NCBI GenBank assembly: GCA_035622175.1 | Contig: DASPVV010000049.1 | Coordinates: 1-64,000 of the forward strand | Reading direction: 5' to 3' | Source of the DNA: JAFAGX01 sp035622175 | GTDB lineage: Bacteria; Acidobacteriota; Terriglobia; Terriglobales; Acidobacteriaceae | DNA: 64,000 nucleotides | The notes under the pieces: generated by a model | Database searches by the model: none | The model's input: only the letters and a program-made list of their open reading frames with translations | What the model was told of the DNA's origin: nothing | Program-made: the position numbers and the translations under genes | Shown here: in pieces, positions 54,109-62,784 of the stretch | Layout: each line of letters starts with the position of its first letter | How positions within the stretch are numbered: the stretch's first letter is position 1

Positions 54109-56862
54109 ATGGCGATCACCATTTTCTCTGAAACCGAGGCAGAAACCACCAACGCGCAAGGCAAAACCGCCAAGTACGTCTACTTTTTCGGCGGGGGCAA
54201 GGCTGAGGGTGACGGCAAGATGAAAGACGAACTGGGCGGCAAGGGCGCGGGCCTAGCCGAGATGACGAACGCAGGGTTGCCCGTCCCGCCCGGCTTCACC
54301 ATCCAGACCGAGGCTTGCCGCGAATCCATGCGTCGGGGACAAGTGTCCCAGGAGGTCGACCAGCAGATGGAGATTGCGCTCAAGCGCCTGGAAGAGCTGC
54401 AAGGCCAAGAACTCGGGCGCGGCAGTCATCCTCTGTTGGTCAGTGTGCGTTCCGGCGCCAAGTTCTCGATGCCGGGCATGATGGACACAATTCTGAACCT
54501 CGGGTTGAACGACGAAACGGTCGAGGCCCTGGCGAAGCGGAGCAACAATCCTCGCTTCGCCTACGATTCCTATCGCCGCTTGATCCAAATGTTCGGCAAT
54601 GTGGTGCTCGAGATTCCCAAATCCGCGTTCGAGGAAGTGTTTGAAGGCAAGAAGAAGCAGAAGAAGGCCGAACTGGACACCGATCTCGATGCCAAGGCAC
54701 TCCAGGAGGTCATTGCCGGTTACAAGAAGGTGGTCAAGAAACATAGCGGCCGCGACTTTCCCCAGGATCCGCACCAGCAGCTCATCATGGCGCGCGATGC
54801 GGTGTTTCGCTCCTGGAATAACGATCGCGCCAAGCACTACCGGCGAATCAACAACATCTCGGACGATCTGGGCACGGCCGTGAACGTGCAAGCCATGGTT
54901 TTTGGCAACCTAGGCGAGAGCAGTGGTACGGGCGTAGGCTTCACCCGCAATCCCGCAACCGGCGAGAAGGAGTTTTTCGCCGAGTTCCTGATGAATGCGC
55001 AGGGGGAAGATGTCGTCGCGGGCATCCGTACTCCGCTGCGCATCGCGGAACTCGAAAGCAAGATGCCCGAGGTTTACCGCCAGCTTCGCGAGATCACCAC
55101 GCGTCTGGAGAGACATTATCGCGACGTGCAGGACTTCGAGTTCACCATCCAGGATGGCAAGCTCTACATGCTGCAAACGCGCAACGGTAAGCGGACAGGG
55201 ATTGCCGCGGTGCGGATCGCCATCCAGATGGTGGAGGAAGGTCTGATCACAAAAGAAGAGGCGGTTTTCCGGGTCGAGCCCAATCAGCTCCTGGATTTCC
55301 TGGTACCGCGACTCGACGAAAAGGACGTCAAGCCCGAGGATGTGCTCACCGCCCATGGCTTGCCTGCGTCTCCCGGCGCGGCGGTTGGTCAGATTGTGTT
55401 TACCGCAGATGATGCCGTCGCCAAGGCCGGGCATGGTGCTGAAAGGCAGCCTGTGATCCTGGTTCGTGCCGAGACTACGCCTGAGGACATTCAGGGGATC
55501 GAAGTTGCTGCTGGCATTCTCACCTCCAAGGGGGGCATGACAAGCCACGCCGCCGTGGTCACCCGCGGCATGGGAAAGTGCTGTGTGGCGGGCGCCGGTG
55601 AAATCGCGATCGATGAGAGAACGCGCCAAATGCGGGCTCGCGGTCAGGTGTTGCAGGAAGGAGACTGGATCACGCTCGATGGCAGCAGCGGCCGCGTGTT
55701 GAAGGGCAGGAAACGACTGCTTCCGCCCGACCCCGAGAACCTGGCCAAGCTCGGAGAATTCATGAAGTGGGCTGAGCCCTTCCGCAAAATTGGGGTCCGG
55801 GCTAACGCAGACATTCCGCGGGACGCGGAGAAGGCTCGTGAATTTGGAGCGGAAGGCATCGGCCTATGTCGTACCGAGCACATGTTTTTTGCTCCCAAGC
55901 GCGTCCCCCACATGCGGGCGATGATCATGGCGAAGAATGAAAAAGACCGTCGGGCGGCGCTAAAAAAGCTTCTCCCCATGCAGCGCTCTGATTTTGCCGG
56001 ACTGTTTCGCGTCATGGATGGCCTGCCGGTCACCATCCGCTTGCTCGATCCGCCCTTGCACGAATTCTTGCCCAAGCGGGAGGAGTTGATGGTAGAAATC
56101 GCCCTGCTTGAAGCCACCCGGCCAAAATCGCCGAAGCTGAAGGAGCTCAGAACTCTCTTGCGGCGCGTAGAAGAGCTGCACGAGTTCAATCCTATGCTCG
56201 GACATCGCGGCTGCCGCTTGGGAATCACCTATCCCGAAATCACGGAAATGCAGGCGCGAGCCATTTTTGAGGCCGCGGTTGCGGTGGAGAAGGAGGGTAT
56301 CAAGACTCATGCGGAAGTGATGATTCCCCTGACTGCCACGCTGAAGGAGCTGGTGCATCAGGCGGCGATCGTCCGGCGCGTGGCGGAGGAAGTCTTTCAA
56401 GAGGAAGGGGAAACCGTCCATTATCTGGTAGGTACGATGATCGAGTTGCCCCGCGCAGCCTTGATCGCCGGGGAAATTGCCCAAGAAGCTGAGTTCTTCA
56501 GCTTCGGCACGAATGATCTGACGCAGACCACATTCGGCTTTTCACGGGATGACGTCAACAAGGTCCTGCCCACATATCTAACCGAGGGCATCCTCAAGCA
56601 GGACCCCTTCGCCGTGCTTGATCGTGAGGGAGTAGGGGAACTGGTGCGGATCGGAATCGAGCGTGGCCGCAAAACTCGGCCCCATCTGGAAGTAGGAATC
56701 TGCGGCGAACACGGGGGAGATCCCGCCTCGGTAGAATTCTGCCACCAGGTCGGAATGGATTACGTCGCTTGTTCGCCGTTCCGCGTGCTGACTGCGCGTC
56801 TGGCCGCCGCCCAGGCCGGCGCCCGCGACAAACTGAAGCTCGCGGCTGACCGGACGAAATAA
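54109..56862 (+). CDS. ppdK: Pyruvate, phosphate dikinase
   Basis: 917 residues, the usual length. N-terminal ATP-grasp part (GGKGAGLAEMTNAGLPVPPGFTI, SVRSGAKFSMPGMMDTILNLG), central phosphohistidine domain with the His in GGMTSHAAVVTRGMGKCCV, and the C-terminal PEP/pyruvate barrel with GIGLCRTEHMFF, FNPMLGHRGCRLGITYPEI and GICGEHGGDP. It interconverts pyruvate, ATP and phosphate with PEP, AMP and pyrophosphate. In a heterotroph it can serve gluconeogenesis or pyrophosphate-linked glycolysis. Placed directly behind glyS, so co-transcribed; the metabolic link to tRNA charging is not obvious. Confidence 0.96.
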   Translation: MAITIFSETEAETTNAQGKTAKYVYFFGGGKAEGDGKMKDELGGKGAGLAEMTNAGLPVPPGFTIQTEACRESMRRGQVSQEVDQQMEIALKRLEELQGQELGRGSHPLLVSVRSGAKFSMPGMMDTILNLGLNDETVEALAKRSNNPRFAYDSYRRLIQMFGNVVLEIPKSAFEEVFEGKKKQKKAELDTDLDAKALQEVIAGYKKVVKKHSGRDFPQDPHQQLIMARDAVFRSWNNDRAKHYRRINNISDDLGTAVNVQAMVFGNLGESSGTGVGFTRNPATGEKEFFAEFLMNAQGEDVVAGIRTPLRIAELESKMPEVYRQLREITTRLERHYRDVQDFEFTIQDGKLYMLQTRNGKRTGIAAVRIAIQMVEEGLITKEEAVFRVEPNQLLDFLVPRLDEKDVKPEDVLTAHGLPASPGAAVGQIVFTADDAVAKAGHGAERQPVILVRAETTPEDIQGIEVAAGILTSKGGMTSHAAVVTRGMGKCCVAGAGEIAIDERTRQMRARGQVLQEGDWITLDGSSGRVLKGRKRLLPPDPENLAKLGEFMKWAEPFRKIGVRANADIPRDAEKAREFGAEGIGLCRTEHMFFAPKRVPHMRAMIMAKNEKDRRAALKKLLPMQRSDFAGLFRVMDGLPVTIRLLDPPLHEFLPKREELMVEIALLEATRPKSPKLKELRTLLRRVEELHEFNPMLGHRGCRLGITYPEITEMQARAIFEAAVAVEKEGIKTHAEVMIPLTATLKELVHQAAIVRRVAEEVFQEEGETVHYLVGTMIELPRAALIAGEIAQEAEFFSFGTNDLTQTTFGFSRDDVNKVLPTYLTEGILKQDPFAVLDREGVGELVRIGIERGRKTRPHLEVGICGEHGGDPASVEFCHQVGMDYVACSPFRVLTARLAAAQAGARDKLKLAADRTK

Positions 56863-56964
56863 AGGGCCAGGTCGATCGCTGACAACCATACTTCCACAAT
56901 GGATTGCATCGAGTTCTTAAAGATACACTTTAGCGAGATGGCTGGCGGAGGGACTGCACACAGG

Positions 56965-57603
56965 CTAGTGGACCTTTTGTAAACGAGCGATCAACTTCTG
57001 GGCTAGGTTCTCCTCCGATTCTGACCAGAGGAGCCGTGAATTGGCTGCGGAATTTTTTTCTGCCTTCATTGTGAAATCCACCAACTTCTGGATGTTGGCG
57101 CGAACTCGCGCCTCGGCCTCGCGGGTCAGCGGAATGGATTCTTGCAGAAAAGGGGAATCCAGACCGAAATCGACTCGGATGTGGCCATCCTGTTGGTAAG
57201 CCCCATCTTCAAACTCTTCACCTTGCGCTGCAATGATTACGGGTGAGGGTTTCAAAGCCCATTGATTTTGCTTCGCGTCCAAGAACCATAGATCCCAGGC
57301 AGCCTCGAACAGATAGGCATAATCCTGGTGCAGCAGATCGGCAGCGACGAGCATCGCTTCCTCCGGCCGGATTCCGGGGTTGAAGCGCCGTTCAAGAATT
57401 GTGGCTTCGTTCCATGAAACCGGATGCAGTGCCACGTATGCGATCCCGGGTTGCTGAACCGAAAATGGAAATGCGCGCAGAACCGACAAAGCACGCGGGA
57501 GCATATCATCCAACTCGAAGGTTGGGAACCAGAGACTGAGGTATAGCGGATCAGGCACGATGTTTCCAATTACCCCTAGTTTGATTCCAAAACGGCCACC
57601 CAT
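56965..57603 (-). CDS. Hypothetical protein
   Basis: 212 residues from ATG 57603; a TTG at 57699 in the same frame is less likely. MGGRFGIKLGVIGNIVPDPLYL at the start; further on SVQQPGIAYVALHPVSWNEAT and LVAADLLHQDYAYLFEAAWDLWFLD. A soluble alpha/beta protein with no membrane helix, Cys motif or catalytic signature. The family is not recognised. It is on the opposite strand to ppdK and next to the truncated tRNA. Confidence 0.6.
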   Translation of the reverse strand: MGGRFGIKLGVIGNIVPDPLYLSLWFPTFELDDMLPRALSVLRAFPFSVQQPGIAYVALHPVSWNEATILERRFNPGIRPEEAMLVAADLLHQDYAYLFEAAWDLWFLDAKQNQWALKPSPVIIAAQGEEFEDGAYQQDGHIRVDFGLDSPFLQESIPLTREAEARVRANIQKLVDFTMKAEKNSAANSRLLWSESEENLAQKLIARLQKVH

Positions 57604-57862
57604 GATTCGCTCGTCATCCCCGCCGGTTCCGTAAGCGGGAATTGAGGCGAGAGGAGGCTTTGCGGCTACGCCGACCACTGGTGTTTTCCCATCCAGCAAT
57701 GAGCTGGAGGGACCCGTATGCAGGCAGCCGACAAACTCCTTTCTCAGCTTTTTGCAATTCAGTCTAGCAGGCAGGGAGTAGGGTTCGTCATCCCGGATGG
57801 GAAAGCACGCAAGTGCTCGAGGCGCGCTGCTACGATCAGCTTGGTCGGCTCCCGCCTCCCTC

Positions 57863-57903
57863 GTCCCCGTCGTCTAGCCCGGCCTAGGACATCGCCCTTT
57901 CAC
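57863..57903 (+). pseudogene. tRNA-Glu 5' half, cut at the end of the anticodon loop
   Basis: The 41 bases give a 7-base acceptor strand (GTCCCCG), the D arm (GTCT, AGCCCGGCCT, AGGAC), the anticodon stem strand TCGCC and the loop CTTTCAC with anticodon TTC. They match tRNA-Glu closely. After the loop the expected GGCGA stem is replaced by AAGGG and no T arm or acceptor follows. It cannot make a tRNA as it stands. Breaks at the anticodon loop are typical of tyrosine-recombinase attachment sites, but no integrase is in the window. Confidence 0.75.
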
Positions 57904-57988
57904 AAGGGCCATGTTTCATAATTACAACCACTTGCAGAGCAGGGCTAGCGTCATAAAGTGTTGTAGGGAAGCACAAGGAACACCCTCT

Positions 57989-58006
57989 TTTGTACCGCGG
58001 TACAAA
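57989..58006. repeat. Perfect 18-base palindrome
   Basis: TTTGTACCGCGGTACAAA, with no loop and no T run beyond the ends, 427 bases before the universal stress gene. Operator-like; binding protein unknown. Confidence 0.5.
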
Positions 58007-58350
58007 GCCCCCGAGCCTCAATTCGAACGGCTCTCGGTCATCCGCGTACTCTCTGAAGTGATGCACGGTAGGGTCTCATTGGGGGGCAAATCCTTGCGGG
58101 CCTTGGCCTCCTCAGGGCCGACTCAACATGCGCGAGCCGGGGCATGCCACCGTTTGCTGGGTGGTGTCGCCACGCGATCCGTATTCCGGCGGCCCCCACA
58201 ATCGTTGACTTGAATCGTTTCGCCATGACCTACAGGTTTGCCCGCTGGTGGGATTCTATTGGGGAGTTTCAGCAGTGGGCGCAATTTTAGTGGCAGTTTA
58301 TTTCCGTCCCGCTTCGGTCAGCAGACAATCCGAGCCACCTCACCGACGTT

Positions 58351-58366
58351 TGTGATTTGGATCACA
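58351..58366 (+). promoter_or_regulatory. CRP/FNR-type site upstream of the universal stress gene
   Basis: TGTGATTTGGATCACA, a perfect TGTGA-N6-TCACA palindrome centred about 74 bases before ATG 58433. This spacing allows an activator site just upstream of a promoter with a 30-40 base leader. Confidence 0.7.
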
Positions 58367-58432
58367 GCGCGTGCACCCCGGTTTCTGCAAGGGTGTTGTT
58401 GGATCGGAATCGACCAACGAAAGGTGGACGAT

Positions 58433-59302
58433 ATGAAAGTTCTATTGGCAATTGACAGGTGCGACTCGCAGGTAATTAGCCAAGTAACAAGCCGTCCATG
58501 GCCGCCGGACACGCTATTTTGCGTGATGAGCGTTGTCGATTTGCGTCATTGGGAAGGCCTGCCGGAACTCATCCACGACGCAAAATACGCCGCGGAATCT
58601 GTTGTGAAATGTGCGGCAGACAAGCTAACGAAATCTGGACACAGAGCGTTCCCCGAGACGACTGTGGGATTTCCAAAAGAAGCCATCTCTACTTATGCGA
58701 AGGAATGGAGCGCCGACCTGATCATGGTTGGTTCCCATGGACATGGTGCGGTGACTCGGGCTCTGTTAGGCAGTATCGCACAGGCTGTGCTGCACGGCGC
58801 TCATTGTCCGATCGAAATTGTTAGGCCCGTACCCGAATCTCGAGCCTCTACGCAGGGAATGAAGATCTTACTGGCTACTGATGGTTCCGAATGTTCCGCC
58901 AAGGCAGTCGAGTTCGTAGCGAATCAGCCGTGGCCGGCCCGTAGTGAGGTGCGGATCCTTAGCGTAGCGCCGCTCGTGCCCGCGGATGTTCCGTCCCTCG
59001 CATCCCAATTCTCAGCGCCGTTGCCCAATTTGGTGGATGAACTCCGCAAACGAGCACGTATGCAGGCGGGAGAGGCAGTGGCGAGCGCTCGCAAAACTTT
59101 GACGCCCACAGGTCTGGATATCTACCATGCAACTCCCATGGGCGATCCTCGTGTGACAATTCTCGAGGAAGCCAAAACCTGCGATGCCGACTTGATTGTA
59201 CTTGGTTCGCACGGCCGGCATGGACTGGAACGTTTCCTTATGGGAAGCGTCGCCGAAGCAGTTGCCGCTAATGCGACTTGTTCCGTAGCTGTCGTGCGCT
59301 AA
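58433..59302 (+). CDS. Tandem universal stress protein (two UspA domains)
   Basis: 289 residues from ATG 58433 with AAAGGTGG upstream; a longer frame from 58238 crosses the CRP/FNR-type site and is rejected. Domain 1 (1-140) starts MKVLLAIDRC and ends with the ATP-binding type motif GSHGHGAVTRALLGSIAQ. Domain 2 (142-289) starts MKILLATDGSECSAKAVEFV and has LGSHGRHGLERFLMGSVAE. The G-xx-G-x9-G-S motif is present in both, so nucleotide binding is likely. Such proteins are induced by oxygen limitation or energy stress. A perfect CRP/FNR-type site precedes it; the flavin-type gene follows by 66 bases. Confidence 0.92.
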   Translation: MKVLLAIDRCDSQVISQVTSRPWPPDTLFCVMSVVDLRHWEGLPELIHDAKYAAESVVKCAADKLTKSGHRAFPETTVGFPKEAISTYAKEWSADLIMVGSHGHGAVTRALLGSIAQAVLHGAHCPIEIVRPVPESRASTQGMKILLATDGSECSAKAVEFVANQPWPARSEVRILSVAPLVPADVPSLASQFSAPLPNLVDELRKRARMQAGEAVASARKTLTPTGLDIYHATPMGDPRVTILEEAKTCDADLIVLGSHGRHGLERFLMGSVAEAVAANATCSVAVVR

Positions 59303-59368
59303 AGGTTTGGGCATTTTGGCGTGAAATCAAGCACCATCGAAAGCAACGTGAATTTCAAGGCGGGCCTT

Positions 59369-59821
59369 ATGCGAATTGTTCAGATCTCACAGCACGAATG
59401 TAAGGAGCTTTTGGGCCGCGTGTCGTTCGGAAGGCTGGCATGCTCGCTCAACGACCAGCCTTACATAGTGCCGGTTTGCTTCGCCTATGAGCCGGAGTGT
59501 CTATACCTTTTCTCTACAGTCGGGAAAAAAGTCGATTGGATGCGGCAGAACCCTAAAGTTTGTCTGCAGATTGACGACCTTGGGAATCCCTCAAACTGGA
59601 CGAGCGTTGTAGTCAACGGAACCTATGTCGAGCTGCGTGAGCCACAATATGCTGCGGAAAAAGAACATGCCAAGGAGCGGCTTGCGCAGTCGGCTGAGTG
59701 GTGGGAGGCCCCAATGGCTGAGCGCCGGGAACAGGCCGACGATCTCTCCATTGAGCCTGTATTTTTTCGGATCGATATTCAGTCGATGAGCGGGCTTCGT
59801 GGAATTCCCGAAGCGCTTTAG
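59369..59821 (+). CDS. Pyridoxamine 5'-phosphate oxidase-like (split-barrel, flavin-binding) protein
   Basis: 150 residues from ATG 59369. MRIVQISQHECKELLGRVSFGRLACSLNDQPYIVPVCFAYE, then YLFSTVGKKVDWMRQNPKVCLQIDDL and WTSVVVNGTYVEL, give the split-barrel fold of the PNPOx-like family (FMN or F420 binding, small-molecule redox). It is too short and lacks the C-terminal part of true PdxH, so it is not expected to make pyridoxal phosphate. Probably in one unit with the universal stress gene. Confidence 0.82.
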   Translation: MRIVQISQHECKELLGRVSFGRLACSLNDQPYIVPVCFAYEPECLYLFSTVGKKVDWMRQNPKVCLQIDDLGNPSNWTSVVVNGTYVELREPQYAAEKEHAKERLAQSAEWWEAPMAERREQADDLSIEPVFFRIDIQSMSGLRGIPEAL

Positions 59822-59866
59822 CTGTTGTCCCGGGAGGCGTGCTCGGGACGCGGAGATTTGGAACCA

Positions 59867-60055
59867 GTGAACAAGGATCTCCTCATCGTCGACCACAACG
59901 AAGAGCCGTCAGGAACTTTTGCGCGCATGTTCGAGGCCGATGGACACAGTGCAACTACCACATGGAGCGGGCTTCGGTCTCCAGGGATCTACTTGGTTCG
60001 AGTTCGCAAACGGTTTCGTGCTCCGTTCGCATTGCGCCTCCACAACCACAGATAA
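59867..60055 (+). pseudogene. N-terminal relic of a response-regulator receiver
   Basis: From GTG 59867 the frame reads VNKDLLIVDHNEEPSGTFAR and then MFEADGHSATTTWSG, the first strand and helix of a receiver domain with an acidic residue at the right place. After this the text loses receiver features (no phospho-acceptor Asp, no Lys) and stops at 60055. The rest of the gene has been lost or has drifted. Confidence 0.4.
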
Positions 60056-60547
60056 CCGCCTGCGTCCTCCTGCCGCCCGCCAGTAGCAAGGTGACGGCAC
60101 TCTCTTCAGAGAGATTTGGCTTCGGTTATGCTACTGGACTGTCTGTACCTCACTCATTGATGACCGGAGAATCGTGTTCAAAAGCTGTGCCAACTTTCTG
60201 TTGTCCCGCTCGAACTACCGCTTCAATGGCCGACTCGGCCAACTCGGATCGATGCGCGCCTGATCTCCGTGTGTTTGATCCTCGACTGATGATTGGGGTA
60301 AACCAAAATCCGCATTGAGGCTGATGGTTTGTTCCCGGCTTTTTGTGAAGCCTCCAGGGGTCACCGAAAAGCGGCCATACTCTGACAATGTCGGCTTTGG
60401 TGCATCCACTGGGGGGAAGTGAGGCTATTCGGTGTGGACCTGGCGAGGCACCTTAGCCGAGGCGTGAGCAAGATCACAGCGCACAGTGAGTACGATCATG
60501 GCATCCGCCACCCGCGGTAGCCAGACTTGCGCCATAGGGGGTGGTCT
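60056..60547. other. Intergenic region, 492 bases
   Basis: No gene recognised apart from possible remains of the receiver gene at its left end. Contains the CRP/FNR-type site at 60463-60478. Confidence 0.45.
60463..60478 (+). promoter_or_regulatory. CRP/FNR-type site upstream of the 60548 gene
   Basis: CGTGAGCAAGATCACA: right half ATCACA perfect, left half GTGAG with one mismatch from GTGAT; centred about 77 bases before ATG 60548. Confidence 0.5.
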
Positions 60548-60970
60548 ATGACGCAAGAGAACCGTGATCTACTCGAATTGCTGAAGTTCGAGCTAAAATT
60601 CCTGGAAGATGGTGGGTACGGACGCTCTCCGCGTACACCCTGGAGGCCCACGCGCATGTTCCAGGACTCGCCTACGTGTCTGAATTTCAACGATCCGGCG
60701 CGTCCCCATCCTTGTAGCGATTGCCTTCTGATGCGGTTCGTTCCCGAAGAACGGAAAGAGGAACTTGTGCCGTGCTGCTTCATTCCACTTACCCAGAGCG
60801 GAGAGACAGTCGATTATTTCAATCGGTGTGGCACTCAATTAGAACTGGAGGAAGCTCTTTGCAACTGGCTTCGGACGGCTATTCATAGGATCGAGAGCGA
60901 AGGGAGGGGCGATGAGGAGCCATCCGGGAGAGAGACAAAGAAAGAAATCTGCAAGCTTGCAGGGACCTAG
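60548..60970 (+). CDS. Cysteine-containing hypothetical protein
   Basis: 140 residues; ATG 60548 with AGGGGGTGG upstream. MTQENRDLLELLKFELKFLE, then GGYGRSPRTPWRP, SPTCLNF, CSDCLLMRFVPEE, PCCFIPL and a helical C-terminus (LEEALCNWLRTAIHRIESE). The several Cys (C-x-x-C and C-C) suggest a metal or redox role. Context: a CRP/FNR-type site upstream and hydrogenase-maturation relics next to it, so perhaps an anaerobic or hypoxia-related protein. Overlaps the end of the convergent hyp relic by 4 bases. Confidence 0.75.
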   Translation: MTQENRDLLELLKFELKFLEDGGYGRSPRTPWRPTRMFQDSPTCLNFNDPARPHPCSDCLLMRFVPEERKEELVPCCFIPLTQSGETVDYFNRCGTQLELEEALCNWLRTAIHRIESEGRGDEEPSGRETKKEICKLAGT

Positions 60971-61314
60971 ACCGCGGCGCCTGGTATTTGGTGCCGAGAG
61001 TGGGCCGCGACCAGCGCCTGCCCCAGGCTCAGGCCGCCATCTCCCGCAGGAACTTCCCTGTGCGTGAACACCTCAAACCCCGCAGCGACCAACTCGGCGC
61101 TCAGCTCGCGGAGCAAGTAGGCGTTCTGGAAAATGCCGCCACGCACGCATACGCGCTTCAGAGAACTACCTAATCGGACAGCCGCAGCTGTTTGACACAA
61201 CATCTTGATCAATCCATTGTGAAATCGACGGCTGATCTCAGATGCCCCACCACGATCGGAACCGCCGCAGGTCGCGCAATGTCGAGAAATCTTTCCTGGG
61301 ACAGCGAGGCACAT
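60967..61314 (-). pseudogene. Fusion relic: start of HypC joined to the C-terminus of HypF
   Basis: On the minus strand the frame begins with MCLAVPGKIS, the near-invariant N-terminus of HypC (its Met is followed by the catalytic Cys), with AGAAG upstream. After about 20 unplaced residues it continues as RRFHNGLIKML, VCVRGGIFQNAYLLRELSAEL and FEVFTHREVPAGDGGLSLGQALVAAH, the C-terminal end of HypF carbamoyltransferase (usually about 750 residues). HypC and HypF build the NiFe(CN)2CO centre of hydrogenases. A deletion has removed most of both genes. No other hyp or hydrogenase gene is in the window. Confidence 0.8.
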
Positions 61315-61415
61315 GCTGAGGTTCTTCTGGTTCTTCTTGGGTCGAGAAATTGTCACACCGGGCTTAAGAGAACGATTGTTGGGTTCGCGATCTGCCTGGT
61401 GCGGCTTAGAACCTG

Positions 61416-62132
61416 TTAGCCATGAACCATTTTTTCCAACGCTGGTTTGTTGCGGATCACCAAAGTAGAGCCCTTTACTTGCAGCAGTTGCTTCTTCTTA
61501 AAATCTGAGAACAAGCGGCTCACGGTCTCGCGAGTCGTGCCGATCATCTCCGCGATCTCTTCGTGCGTGAGTGTGACCTTCACTTGGAACGGCCCATTCG
61601 CGTTTTCTTTCCCGGAGTCCCAGGAAAGAAGCAATTTTGCAAACTTCTCCGCAGGGGAACTCGCGAGGCCCAGGGTGCGGATTTCTTCATAGGCTGTGTA
61701 GTAATTACGACTCAGTTGCTGCGCAACCCGCAGTGCAACCTCGCCATTCTCCCGCAGAAATTGCAGCAGAGCATCACGCGCGATGAAGTTAGCTTGCCCT
61801 GGTTCCATCATTTCTGCAGTCACCTCGTAAGGGTGATTGGAAATGGTCGCATTCAAGCCAAGCACGTCTCCTGCCTCGGAGATTTTCGTGATGATCGTTT
61901 TCCCCTCACTGGAAGAAGTGGAAAGTTTTGCCTTGCCTGTACAAAGAACAAAAACTCCACGTGGCTGTTGTCCTTCAATAAACAACATCGCCGATTTTGG
62001 ATAGACCGCTGTGGATTTGATCTCATTCAGCTTCTGAACTGCGGCTGGGGGTAAATTGCAGAACAGGTGTTCCTCGCGGACCGGGCAGGTCACGCAGTTG
62101 TCCAGGATTGTCAACCCGTAAGGAGCGCGCAT
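61416..62132 (-). CDS. CRP/FNR-family transcription regulator with four cysteines
   Basis: 238 residues from ATG 62132 (the frame is open to 62153). N-terminal Cys cluster NCVTCPVREEHLFC (C13, C16, C25) plus Cys64 in FVLCTGKAKL could bind a cluster as in FNR, though the spacing differs. The cyclic-nucleotide-type barrel (GDVLGLNATISNHPYEVTAEM) lacks an obvious cAMP pocket. In the C-terminal helix-turn-helix (LTHEEIAEMIGTTRETVSRLFSDFKKK) the R-E-x-x-x-R of CRP is present, which contacts GTGA half-sites. That agrees with the four GTGA/TCAC sites in this window. An extended -10-like TGCTACAAT lies 11 bases before the ATG. Confidence 0.9.
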   Translation of the reverse strand: MRAPYGLTILDNCVTCPVREEHLFCNLPPAAVQKLNEIKSTAVYPKSAMLFIEGQQPRGVFVLCTGKAKLSTSSSEGKTIITKISEAGDVLGLNATISNHPYEVTAEMMEPGQANFIARDALLQFLRENGEVALRVAQQLSRNYYTAYEEIRTLGLASSPAEKFAKLLLSWDSGKENANGPFQVKVTLTHEEIAEMIGTTRETVSRLFSDFKKKQLLQVKGSTLVIRNKPALEKMVHG

Positions 62133-62784
62133 AACCCGCGGGAATTGTAGCACCGGATCGTGACGAGATCAGGGAAAACCGTTTCTTTGCTCACCACACG
62201 TGTAGCGTCAGAATTGGGAAATCATAAGGTGTTTTGACGTAAACGTCTGATGTGTAAGGAGGTTTGATAACCACAACCATGCGTTCTCTCCGATCTCAGG
62301 CTTCGTTGTCTCGCGTACTTCAGCGTTCTGCAGTGTGGCAGGCGGTTTCTCATCTGTCCGGAGACGTTGAAAAGGGCGGCACTTCGTAGTGCCGTGTAAA
62401 CCGTAGCTGCAAGTTCAAGTTCCTTTCTTGGCTTGCTTTCGTCTGGGTCGATGCTCGCGCTGGGCCGGATGCCCGCACGCCAGGATTGTGGCCAGTCGCC
62501 TCAAGCAGGTTACAGATGATCCGGAAAACTGCTATCTCTCAGCCCAAGTTGTGCCTATGGTCGCAAGCGTCTTAGCGCATTGCGCCGTCTTGATCATGCG
62601 CCTTGTCATTCCCCGGTCGATAGCCTGTTAGCATTCTCGGTCTCGGCCCGGTTTCACATGTGCGGGCAGCAGTCTTCCTCGCTGTTGTGATTGCGATCAC
62701 GAAAAACGGTGACTTGGCGCACCGCGCCTACAGCGCCCAAACGCAAGAATGTGGCTGGAATCTGAGGTCGACCAGGAGGTCGTC
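62133..62784. other. Intergenic region, 652 bases
   Basis: Contains the CRP/FNR-type site (62686-62701), a GACGT-AA-ACGTC repeat near 62237 and a CGGCAC/GTGCCG hairpin (62377-62394). A 36-codon frame from ATG 62279, with AAGGAGG rather too far upstream, is not accepted as a gene. Confidence 0.45.
62686..62701 (+). promoter_or_regulatory. CRP/FNR-type site upstream of the TonB gene
   Basis: TGTGATTGCGATCACG: perfect GTGAT-N4-ATCAC, centred about 92 bases before ATG 62785. Confidence 0.65.

Larger units (their letters stand above)
57604..58432. other. Non-coding region at a possible island edge, 829 bases
   Basis: Contains the tRNA-Glu half (57863-57903), an 18-base palindrome (57989-58006) and a CRP/FNR-type site (58351-58366). 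No gene is recognised. Confidence 0.5.

Noticed and set aside
62279..62389. 36-codon frame behind AAGGAGG
   Set aside because: Spacing to the ATG (about 16 bases) is too long and the product has no features.
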